Source: Planctomycetota bacterium (lineage in GTDB: Bacteria > Planctomycetota > Phycisphaerae > Phycisphaerales > SM1A02). From it: a stretch of 5,154 nucleotides of DNA. Of the stretch, positions 1-5,154 are shown one piece after another. The translations under genes and the position numbers were made by a program. How positions within the stretch are numbered: position 1 is the stretch's first letter; each line of letters begins with the position of its first letter. The DNA is taken from the NCBI GenBank assembly GCA_009926815.1, contig RFOC01000152.1, forward strand, positions 1 to 5,154, read 5' to 3'. The notes beneath the pieces were generated by a model. It saw only the letters and a program-made list of their open reading frames with translations, made no database searches and was not told where the DNA came from.

Positions 1-962
1 CCGAGCGCCCCGCCCGCCAGCCCCAGCATGGACGCCTCCAGCACCACCATCCATGCGATGTCGCCGCCAGTCCAGCCGAGGGTCTGCAGGATGGCGTGGT
101 CGCGCACGCGATCCCGGACGGCCAGCGCGATGCTGTTGGCGATCAGCGCGAAGACCGCCGCCAGGCTGGCCCACCCCACCACGCCCGCGAACCGCACCAG
201 CACGACCACGTCCCGTGCCGCGCGGGCCACGAACGCCGACTCCGGCCGGGTGGTGGTGGGAAACGGGTCATGCGCGAACTGCTCGTCGATGGCCGCGGCC
301 ACCTGCTCGATGCGCGCCGGATCGTCCACCTCCACGTTGAACTGCGTCACGATGCCACCCGTGCCACCTCGCTGGGCCGTCTCCTGCAGGAAACCGAGGT
401 GCGCGTAGGCGGCGTTGCGGCTCTGCGGATCCGGCGTGTCCACCACGGCCGCCACCCAGGCCCGAACGCCCGCCGCATCGAAGCGGTCTCCGGCCTGCAG
501 TCGACGACGTTCGGCCAGACCGGCTCCGATCAGCACCGCATCCTGACGCGTTCCCCAGGCTTCCATCGCCCCGGCGGGCACGGTCGTGCCCTTGAGCATG
601 GCCTGCAGGGCCGCGACATCCGGCACGCCGCGGAAGGTGACCACGTCCAGCGAGGCCCGGCAGTTGTTGACCACGATCTTCACCGGCACCACCGAACGCA
701 CGCCATCGATGCGCTCGATGCTGCGTTGGTAGCTCTGCGGCAGCTGGCTGGCGAAGGGACAGAAGCGGTTCTTGCGGTACACCACCAGCGTGGTCTCGGC
801 TGCGCCGGCCTGGGTGGCTCGGGCCACCCCCTCGCGCATGCTTCCCACGAAACCGAACAGGAACGTGGCCACGGCGATGCCGAGCACCGTGAGTCCCGTG
901 CGCAGCGGACGACGGACCAGGTTCCTCCACGTGAAGGGAACGGCGCGAAGCCACCGACTCAT
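1..962 (-). CDS. FtsX-fold ABC transporter permease (MacB-type, separate from ATPase), C-terminus cut by window
   Basis: Inner-membrane subunit of the efflux pump encoded by this operon. In MacB-like transporters such subunits couple cytoplasmic ATP hydrolysis to movement of a periplasmic domain (family knowledge). The reading frame is open from ATG at 962 to the window edge, 320 codons with no stop. Membrane segment 1 lies at about residues 20-42 after a basic start (WRNLVRRPLRTG). A large extracytoplasmic domain covers about 45-250, segment 2 about 252-282, then a basic coupling stretch (RDRVRDHAILQTLGW, 283-297) and segment 3 from about 302. This is the FtsX layout; the rest of segment 3 and segment 4 should lie beyond the left edge. 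The periplasmic domain carries Cys68 (NRFCPF) and Cys101 (NNCRASLDVV). The ATG overlaps the ATPase stop as ATGA. Unlike E. coli MacB, no nucleotide-binding domain is fused. Fold and class are firm; the substrate is unknown. Confidence 0.92.
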   Translation of the reverse strand, partial: MSRWLRAVPFTWRNLVRRPLRTGLTVLGIAVATFLFGFVGSMREGVARATQAGAAETTLVVYRKNRFCPFASQLPQSYQRSIERIDGVRSVVPVKIVVNNCRASLDVVTFRGVPDVAALQAMLKGTTVPAGAMEAWGTRQDAVLIGAGLAERRRLQAGDRFDAAGVRAWVAAVVDTPDPQSRNAAYAHLGFLQETAQRGGTGGIVTQFNVEVDDPARIEQVAAAIDEQFAHDPFPTTTRPESAFVARAARDVVVLVRFAGVVGWASLAAVFALIANSIALAVRDRVRDHAILQTLGWTGGDIAWMVVLEASMLGLAGGAL

Positions 963-1657
963 GCCCGGACCTCCGAGCAGGATGGCATGTCCACGATCAA
1001 GCCCTTCTCCAGATGCACCGTCCGACGCGCACGGCTGGCGGTGGCCACGTCGTGCGTGACCATGACGATGGTCTGCCCGCGTTCACGGTTCAGCCGGACC
1101 AGGAGGTCCATGACCTGTCCGGCGCTCGCCTTGTCCAGATCACCGGTGGGCTCGTCGGCCAGAATGAGGGTGGGCTGCGTGACCAGCGCCCTGGCGATGG
1201 CCACGCGCTGCTCCTGCCCGCCCGAGAGCTGACGGGGAAAGTGTCGGTGCCGATCGCCCAGGCCCACCCGTTCCAGCGCCTCCGCCACGCGTCGATGGCG
1301 ATCGGAGGCGTCGAGCCGATGGAGCAGCAGCGGCAACTCCACGTTCTCGTAGGCCGTGAGCACCGGCACCAGGTTGTAGAGCTGGAAGATGTAGCCCACA
1401 TGCCGGCTGCGCCATGCGGCCAGATCACCACGGCCGAGCGAGGCGATGTCGGTGCCGCCGATGCGGATGGTGCCCGCGGTGGGGCTGTCGATGCCCGCGA
1501 GCAGGTTGAGCAGCGTGGTCTTGCCGCTGCCCGACGGTCCCATGAGCGCCACGAAGTCGCCCGAATCGACATCCAGTTCCACATCCTGCAGCGTGTGGAT
1601 GACCTCGTCACCGCGCCTGTAGTCCTTGCGAAGCCGACGACACTCGATCGTGCTCAT
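959..1657 (-). CDS. ABC transporter ATP-binding protein (MacB/LolD-type)
   Basis: Cytoplasmic ATPase that powers the adjacent FtsX-type permease. The 232-residue length is normal for a stand-alone nucleotide-binding subunit of this group. All catalytic elements are visible: Walker A GPSGSGKT (40-47), Q-loop Gln92 in YIFQLYNLVP, signature LSGGQ (144-148), Walker B LILADE (164-169) with catalytic Glu169, D-loop GDLD (172-175) and H-loop His202 in MVTHD. The Q-loop context (FQLYNLVPVLTAYENVELP) is typical of the MacB/LolD/FtsE group. The residue after LSGGQ is Glu (QEQRVAIARAL) rather than the more common Gln, which I take as a tolerated variant. The ATG overlaps the adaptor stop codon, and the gene's own TGA overlaps the permease start, so it sits in the middle of a coupled operon. 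It is predicted to be active; it carries no substrate information. Confidence 0.97.
   Translation of the reverse strand: MSTIECRRLRKDYRRGDEVIHTLQDVELDVDSGDFVALMGPSGSGKTTLLNLLAGIDSPTAGTIRIGGTDIASLGRGDLAAWRSRHVGYIFQLYNLVPVLTAYENVELPLLLHRLDASDRHRRVAEALERVGLGDRHRHFPRQLSGGQEQRVAIARALVTQPTLILADEPTGDLDKASAGQVMDLLVRLNRERGQTIVMVTHDVATASRARRTVHLEKGLIVDMPSCSEVRA
969..974 (-). promoter_or_regulatory. Ribosome binding site of the permease gene
   Basis: On the minus strand GGAGGT lies inside the end of the ATPase gene, with 7 bases between GGAGG and the ATG at 962. It fixes the permease start and, with the ATGA overlap at 959-962, supports translational coupling. Confidence 0.8.
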
Positions 1658-2901
1658 CGATCACCTCCTGACGCTGCGCCGGCGTGCACCACCTGATCAC
1701 GCCAGGATTCCCGGATGCGCACCCGACTGCCCGGGATCGGTGCGGACGAGGGCTCCTGGACCAGCAGATCGCCCGCCCGCAGGCCCGAGGCCACGGGCAC
1801 CCATCCATGAACAGGATCGCTCGCCAACGACACCGACCTTCGCACGATCCGGCCGCGTCCGTCGGACACGCCATCGATGACCAGCACCGCGGCTTCCGCG
1901 CCACGGCCGATGATCGACCCCTCGGGAGCCCAGATGGTGGAGACCGCCGCCCGACCGCTCGTGGAGGCTTCCGGGCCCCTCGCCTTCGGAAAGACCTTCA
2001 CGCGAGCGAGCATGTCCGGCTTCAGCTCCGGCGCCGGCTCGTCGATCCGCACCTTGGCCTGCACCGTGTTCTTGGCGATGTCCGCCTGGTGCACCATGCG
2101 GATCACCTCTCCGCGGAAGACGCGGCCCGGCAGCACGTCCAGGGCGATCTCCGCGCGATCACCGATGGTGATCCGGCCCGCATCCGCCAGGGGAACATCG
2201 GCCCGCACCTGCAGCCGCGCCGGGTCATAGAGCTCCACGATCGCCTTCCCCTCGCCCGTGCCCACCATCATGCCGGGCACGGCCAGCCGCGCCATCACCA
2301 CGCCGGCGGCCGGGGCCTTGACCACCGTGCGATCCAGCTGAAGGCGACGCAATTCCAGTTCCGCCGCCGAGGCCGCCACCGAAGCGTCCATGGCCTGCAC
2401 GCGAAGCCGAAGCCTGGCCACCTCGCCCGCGCTGGCGGCACCGCTCTCCACCAACCTGGCCTTGCGCGCCAGCTCGTCCTTCATCTCGTCCACTCTGGCC
2501 TGGGCCTCGGCGTGCGCGGCCTCCGCCAGCTTCACGGCGATCCGGGCCTCGTCATCGATCAGGTGGGCCACGGGCTGGCCGGACTCCACACGCTGACCCT
2601 CAAGCACGTCCACGCTGCGCACCGTGCCCGCAAGCAGCGCAGGCACCAGCGTGGGGAATGGCGAGGGCTCCACCCAGCCCGGCGCCTGCACCGCTGCGCC
2701 CTCGCGCGGTGCGCCGGGGCCCGATGCCACCTGGCTCCCGGCCGCTCGCACGGACACGGGGATCACGTCCACATCCGGCACGGGCACCAGCGAGTTCCAG
2801 CCCGTCCACGCCAGGGCGGCCAGCGAGGCCCCCACGAGCGTCATCGGCAGCACCACGCGCGTCAGCAGGCGCGCGGAAGGTTGAGGCATGGTGGTGTTCA
2901 T
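1654..2901 (-). CDS. HlyD/MacA-type periplasmic adaptor (membrane fusion) protein
   Basis: Periplasmic adaptor expected to link the inner-membrane ABC pump to the outer-membrane channel. It has 415 residues. An N-terminal membrane anchor or uncleaved signal lies at about 12-35, with no lipobox Cys. The first half of the lipoyl domain is around 74-115 (GWVEPSPFPTLVP, then GTVRSVDVLEGQRVESGQPVAHL). A fairly short alpha-hairpin rich in Ala, Glu and Arg spans about 118-190. The second lipoyl half is 191-214 (RTVVKAPAAGVV), followed by a beta-barrel at about 220-305 (NTVQAKVRIDEPAPELKPDM) and a membrane-proximal domain from about 320 to the end. An insert rich in Gly, Pro and Ala (53-72) separates the anchor from the lipoyl domain. 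The start is set by SD GGAGG 7 bases upstream and by the ATGA overlap with the channel gene; a second Met at residue 5 is possible. The family is clear; RND-type and ABC-type adaptors look alike, and the neighbours point to ABC. Confidence 0.95.
   Translation of the reverse strand: MNTTMPQPSARLLTRVVLPMTLVGASLAALAWTGWNSLVPVPDVDVIPVSVRAAGSQVASGPGAPREGAAVQAPGWVEPSPFPTLVPALLAGTVRSVDVLEGQRVESGQPVAHLIDDEARIAVKLAEAAHAEAQARVDEMKDELARKARLVESGAASAGEVARLRLRVQAMDASVAASAAELELRRLQLDRTVVKAPAAGVVMARLAVPGMMVGTGEGKAIVELYDPARLQVRADVPLADAGRITIGDRAEIALDVLPGRVFRGEVIRMVHQADIAKNTVQAKVRIDEPAPELKPDMLARVKVFPKARGPEASTSGRAAVSTIWAPEGSIIGRGAEAAVLVIDGVSDGRGRIVRRSVSLASDPVHGWVPVASGLRAGDLLVQEPSSAPIPGSRVRIRESWRDQVVHAGAASGGDR
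1659..1669 (-). promoter_or_regulatory. Unusually strong ribosome binding site of the ATPase gene
   Basis: The minus strand reads AGGAGGTGATC immediately before CG-ATG. This is 11 consecutive bases complementary to the usual bacterial 16S 3' end (GATCACCTCCT). The core AGGAGG is 6 bases from the ATG at 1657. It lies within the last codons of the adaptor gene, encoding its C-terminal Gly-Gly-Asp-Arg, and overlaps its stop region. Confidence 0.85.
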
Positions 2902-4430
2902 TGCATGGCCTCCAGGGCGGTGAATTCAAGGTCGGGCGCGCCGGCATCGGCACCCACGCCCATGGCGCCCATGCTGCCCAGGCCCGCGGTGCCCATGCCG
3001 CCTCCCAGCGCGTTCATGCCACCACCCTGCGGCAGCCGACCGCCCGCAAGGGACTGCTCGAACACGAGCGCCGCCAGAGCCCGGTCGCGTTCAGCTCGCG
3101 CCACCTGCGCAAGCACGCGGATCCGCTGCTGCTCGCTGCGCCAGAGATCCACGGGTCGCCGCTGTCCCGCCTGGACGGACTCGGCCAGAAGGCGGCGATT
3201 CGACTCCACACCCGGCAGCGTTCGGTCGCGAAGCGAGACGACGTGGTGATCGGCCGCCGCCACGCCGGCGAGGGCGCGGCGCGCATCGATGACGGCACGC
3301 TGCCAGACGCGATCCGCGTCCAGCCGCGCCATCTCGAGTTCCGCCTGGGCCACGGCGATGCGATACCGCTGGTCGTTCCAGATCGGCACCTGGGACTGCG
3401 CCTGGAACATGACGGCTGCGTCACCTTCCATGTCGCGCTCGTAGCCGCCACCCACGAAGAGCGAGGGCAGCCGGCCGGCTTCAGCCATGGCCACGCGGGC
3501 CTGCGCCGCCTCCACGCGCGCCTCGGCGGCGCGCAGATCCATGCGCATCTGCCGGACCAGGGCGTGAAGCGCGGCATCATCCTCGGGTTGGGGTGGTGGC
3601 ACGATGCCGCACGCCGCACGAGCCTGAACCACGTCGACATCCGCGGTGCGCCAGTCCAGCCCGTGCGAGCCACGGCCGATGGCCTCCAGAAGCTTCGTCT
3701 GCGCGGTGACCACCTGCGTCCGGGCCTCCATGAGCCTGTTGTCCGCCTCGGCCGCGGCCAGCGTGGCCTGGTTCAGGGTGTTCACCGTGGACTCACCCTG
3801 GTCCATCGCCGCGCGCTGCGCGGCGACCACGCGGCTGGCCATGTCCACGCCACGCTCGGCCAGGCCCAGTTGCTCGAACGCCGCAACGACGTCGATGTAA
3901 TCCGCGCGCACCTCCACGGCGGTGGCCACGGTGACGGCGCCGGCCTCCAGCAGCATGGTGCGGAGCTGCGCATCCGCCTCGGTGACGATGGCATCGCGTC
4001 GCCAAAGCCAATCGACCTGCTGCGCCAGCATGGCCACGATGGGCGTGACGCCCATGCCCAACGGGGCACCCAGCGCCAGTTCCACGGTGGGGTTGGGCGG
4101 CAACTGCGCGTCCTGCACGGCCGCCCGGCGCCGCTCGAGTTCCAGCATGGTCCGACGAAGCGTCCGGTTGTTGGCCAGGGCGCAGCGGAGCGCCGCGTCG
4201 GCCGTGAGCGACGAGGCGCCATCCCACGCGGAGCTGATGGCATCCCATCGCTGCTCGAAGGCGTCCTGGAGCGTGTCAGGCCCCAGCTGGATGCGGGCGT
4301 CAAGGTCGGGCGCCGCCTGCTGGAGCGAAGGTCCGGGCGGGGCGGTGCAGGCCGCCGCGGCAAGCGTGGCCACCGCAAGCGTGGCACGAAGCCCATGACG
4401 GGGACCTGGTGATCGTGGCTGGATGTGCAT
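2898..4430 (-). CDS. TolC-like outer-membrane efflux factor, probable lipoprotein
   Basis: Outer-membrane channel of the tripartite efflux complex; trimeric barrel and tunnel in the family. It has 510 residues from ATG at 4430, chosen because a basic, hydrophobic signal follows directly and AAGGA lies 7 bases upstream. The frame stays open to 4781, but that extension runs through the small gene and has no signal sequence. The signal peptide (14-27) ends in LAAAAC, giving a candidate lipid-attachment Cys28, as in OprM-type channels; Ala at -3 makes the lipobox weak. Two repeated OEP domains follow: the first starts near 75 (LTADAALRCALANNRTL), with LPPNPTVELALG at 110-121; the second starts after the Pro-rich CGIVPPPQPEDDAALHALV, with LPSLFVGGGYERD and QVPIWNDQ. 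Long Ala/Glu/Arg helices fit the tunnel. Residues 469-491 form a Gly/Met-rich tail with four Met residues (472, 479, 487, 490). It overlaps the adaptor start by 4 bases. The family is confident; lipidation is inferred. Confidence 0.93.
   Translation of the reverse strand: MHIQPRSPGPRHGLRATLAVATLAAAACTAPPGPSLQQAAPDLDARIQLGPDTLQDAFEQRWDAISSAWDGASSLTADAALRCALANNRTLRRTMLELERRRAAVQDAQLPPNPTVELALGAPLGMGVTPIVAMLAQQVDWLWRRDAIVTEADAQLRTMLLEAGAVTVATAVEVRADYIDVVAAFEQLGLAERGVDMASRVVAAQRAAMDQGESTVNTLNQATLAAAEADNRLMEARTQVVTAQTKLLEAIGRGSHGLDWRTADVDVVQARAACGIVPPPQPEDDAALHALVRQMRMDLRAAEARVEAAQARVAMAEAGRLPSLFVGGGYERDMEGDAAVMFQAQSQVPIWNDQRYRIAVAQAELEMARLDADRVWQRAVIDARRALAGVAAADHHVVSLRDRTLPGVESNRRLLAESVQAGQRRPVDLWRSEQQRIRVLAQVARAERDRALAALVFEQSLAGGRLPQGGGMNALGGGMGTAGLGSMGAMGVGADAGAPDLEFTALEAMQ
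2909..2913 (-). promoter_or_regulatory. Ribosome binding site of the adaptor gene
   Basis: GGAGG on the minus strand, 7 bases before the ATG at 2901, inside the last codons of the channel gene. The upstream TGA (2900-2898) overlaps the ATG as ATGA, the same junction used at the next two gene boundaries. Confidence 0.75.
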
Positions 4431-4437
4431 GAAGTGA

Positions 4438-4442
4438 TCCTT
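4438..4442 (-). promoter_or_regulatory. Ribosome binding site deciding the start of the channel gene
   Basis: AAGGA on the minus strand, 7 bases before the ATG at 4430. It supports this start over the longer open frame that continues upstream to 4781. The GGA falls in a possible 4-base-pair hairpin (ATCC-CGAA-GGAT, 4437-4448), which is too short to claim regulation. Confidence 0.65.
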
Positions 4443-4460
4443 CGGGATGAAACGACATCG

Positions 4461-4478
4461 CCGCGGCGCGCGCCGCGG
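4461..4478 (-). repeat. Perfect 18-base palindrome between the small gene and the channel gene
   Basis: CCGCGGCGCGCGCCGCGG reads the same on both strands. In RNA it would fold as a 7-base-pair all-GC stem with a GCGC loop. It starts 20 bases past the small gene's stop and ends 30 bases before the channel ATG. On the minus strand there is no T-run after it (CGATGTCGTTTC), so it is not a standard intrinsic terminator. It could be an mRNA-stabilising or attenuating hairpin, or a symmetrical protein site. Confidence 0.7.
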
Positions 4479-4498
4479 TCGGATCCGTCGAATCACCC

Positions 4499-4945
4499 TC
4501 AGATCACGAGAACGGAGAGAAGGGCCAGCGTGGCCCGCCCACCAGGTCTCCATGGCGGACCGGTGTCGAAGGCGGCGAGTGGCACGCTGGGATGCACCAC
4601 GGCGTTCGCATCGGAGATGCACACCACACCGGAGACCACGAAGTTGAGCGAGCAGATGACGTCGATGTCCGGGACGGCGGCCGGCGTTGACGCCGCGCGA
4701 TCCTTGCATCCCGTGCAGCAGTCCCCATCCACGGGTGCGCGACCATGCTGGTCGGGATCGGTCTCGCCCTTCGAGCAGCAATCCACGGGAGCCGGGCCGT
4801 CACAGCAGCCGTGTTCGGACGCCTGCTCGACCCAGGCATGCCCCGCATGCGCCACTGCGGCCATGGCCGCCCGCACATCGCAGCAGCAGAACGGCAGCTG
4901 GATGGCCAGGCATGCAGCCAGGAGTTGGCGGGCGAGCGTCCGCAT
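4499..4945 (-). CDS. Small exported Cys/His-rich protein, function unknown
   Basis: I do not recognise a named family. From the ATG at 4945 the product has 148 residues, with 13 Cys and 5 His. A signal-like start (MRTLARQLLAACLAIQLPF, then CCC at 20-22) has a plausible cleavage after VRAA (24-27). The predicted mature part holds paired cysteines: C47-C48, C56-C57, and C76-C77 with C80 (CCTGC), in an acidic, Gly/Pro-rich context with His33, 36, 45 and 67. Single Cys residues occur at 98 and 109, and the C-terminus ends in a short hydrophobic stretch (LALLSVLVI). GC-rich third codon positions support real coding. There is no clear SD; a TTG at 5014 in the same frame would add 23 residues but would bury the signal. 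The gene ends 68 bases before the channel gene on the same strand, so it is probably the first gene of the operon. Metal binding in the periplasm is an inference from the Cys/His pattern only. Confidence 0.78.
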   Translation of the reverse strand: MRTLARQLLAACLAIQLPFCCCDVRAAMAAVAHAGHAWVEQASEHGCCDGPAPVDCCSKGETDPDQHGRAPVDGDCCTGCKDRAASTPAAVPDIDVICSLNFVVSGVVCISDANAVVHPSVPLAAFDTGPPWRPGGRATLALLSVLVI

Positions 4946-4950
4946 GAGCG

Positions 4951-4984
4951 GCAGTCTTGCAGGGATTTGATGCAAGTCAACTGC
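4951..4984 (-). repeat. Interrupted inverted repeat just upstream of the small gene
   Basis: On the plus strand the arms are GCAGT-CTTGCA and TGCAAG-(TCA)-ACTGC, with a 9-base spacer. That gives 6 plus 5 pairs, with a 3-base bulge. The inner arms (4956-4961 and 4971-4976) match perfectly. On the minus strand the element ends 5 bases before the ATG at 4945, so it could be a DNA operator or, if transcribed, a hairpin over the translation start. Confidence 0.55.
4967..4980. promoter_or_regulatory. FNR/CRP-family-like box
   Basis: Plus strand TTGATGCAAGTCAA, minus strand TTGACTTGCATCAA. This fits the TTGAY-N4-RTCAA pattern known for FNR, ANR, FixK and DNR regulators, one base off the symmetrical TTGAT-N4-ATCAA. 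It lies 21 bases upstream of the small gene ATG and overlaps the inverted repeat. A class II position (-41.5) for the leftward operon would put the transcription start inside the gene, so activation from here is not well supported. Repression or a chance match remain open. Confidence 0.35.
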
Positions 4985-5154
4985 CGATCCTGAGAACCCC
5001 CACGGAAGGGGCAAAATCCCCGACCATCGTGACCCGAAACCCGATTTTCAGCACTCCAAGGCCCCTGCATGCCGAAGTCGGCGTGCGAGTCGGGAACGGA
5101 CCGATCGATATCTTCAGCCCGTGCAGATCCTTCCCCTGCTGCCCCGGGCCCTCG
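4985..5154. other. Unassigned region upstream of the operon
   Basis: No gene can be assigned. It is less GC-rich than the coding part, which suits an intergenic or promoter region. Three weak coding options touch the right edge: a minus-strand frame open from the edge to a TGA at 4979-4977 (ending VGVLRIGS), a plus-strand frame from GTG 5029, and a plus-strand ATG at 5069 (MPKSACESG) with AAGG 7 bases upstream. None is recognisable and none has more than about 60 codons in view. The operon promoter should lie here; I see no convincing -35/-10 pair. Confidence 0.4.

Noticed and set aside
268..954. Minus-strand open frame of 228 codons within the permease gene
   Set aside because: It is in a different frame from the permease, whose own frame gives membrane segments and the FtsX coupling motif. 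The 228-codon product is only Arg/Gly-rich.
96..1232. Plus-strand open frame (378 codons) antisense to the permease and ATPase genes
   Set aside because: Shadow frame. The opposite strand encodes clear FtsX-permease and Walker-motif sequence.
1684..3249. Long plus-strand open frame (521 codons) antisense to the adaptor and the end of the channel gene
   Set aside because: It crosses a gene boundary on the opposite strand and has the biased, domain-free composition of a shadow frame.
4039..4055. Inverted repeat ATGGGCG-TGA-CGCCCAT inside the channel gene
   Set aside because: It lies wholly in conserved coding sequence (MGVTPI), is short, and is expected by chance in GC-rich DNA.
2658..4412. 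Long plus-strand open frame (584 codons) antisense to the channel gene
   Set aside because: It is a shadow frame created by high GC at codon third positions on the opposite strand. The product is His/Arg/Gly-rich with no domain.
4437..4448. Mini-hairpin ATCC-CGAA-GGAT over the channel SD
   Set aside because: Only four base pairs. On the plus strand it would make a UUCG tetraloop, but the transcribed strand has CGAA, so there is no special stability.
4431..4781. N-terminal extension of the channel frame, open to 4781 (627 codons in all)
   Set aside because: It runs through the small Cys-rich gene in another frame, has an Arg-rich, low-complexity composition and no signal peptide. The ATG at 4430 has an SD and a signal sequence.
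4987..5014. Possible leftward promoter, TTGCCC (5014-5009) with CAGGAT (4992-4987)
   Set aside because: The match to sigma-70 elements is poor (4/6 and 3/6), so it is not listed as a feature. It would give a start near 4980.
1..5154. tRNA, rRNA, CRISPR array, insertion sequence or attachment site
   Set aside because: I looked and saw no regular direct repeats, terminal inverted repeats, transposase motifs or tRNA-like folds.

Overview
The window is GC-rich bacterial DNA. Every convincing gene is on the minus strand, so the transcript runs from right to left. The genes encode a tripartite ABC-type efflux system with an outer-membrane channel, so the host must be a diderm (Gram-negative-type) bacterium. 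The near-perfect Shine-Dalgarno (SD) site before the ATPase fits an ordinary 16S 3' end. High GC, a separate FtsX-type permease and ATPase, and a cysteine-rich exported protein at the head of the operon would suit a high-GC planctomycete- or myxobacterium-like organism. That placement is a guess from gene style; there is no rRNA or other phylogenetic marker.

Layout in order of transcription: (1) 5154-4946, about 210 bases with no gene I can assign, ending in an interrupted inverted repeat just before the first start codon. (2) 4945-4499, a small exported cysteine-rich protein of 148 residues. (3) A 68-base gap with a perfect 18-base palindrome. (4) 4430-2898, a TolC-like outer-membrane efflux factor with a lipobox-like signal and a Gly/Met-rich tail. 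(5) 2901-1654, a HlyD/MacA-type periplasmic adaptor. (6) 1657-959, a MacB/LolD-type ABC ATPase. (7) 962 to beyond position 1, an FtsX-fold ABC permease, cut off by the window at its third membrane segment. This last gene is open at the left edge and was found by direct translation.

The channel, adaptor, ATPase and permease genes are joined by three successive 4-base ATGA overlaps, each with its own SD, so they are probably translated as one coupled unit. The ATPase and permease would form the inner-membrane motor, the adaptor would bridge the periplasm, and the channel would cross the outer membrane, as in MacAB-TolC. The substrate is not encoded in any motif I can read. Three features hint at a thiophilic metal or a thiol compound: the Cys/His-rich exported protein, the Met-rich tail of the channel, and two cysteines in the periplasmic domain of the permease. 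This is the most interesting, and least certain, reading of the window.
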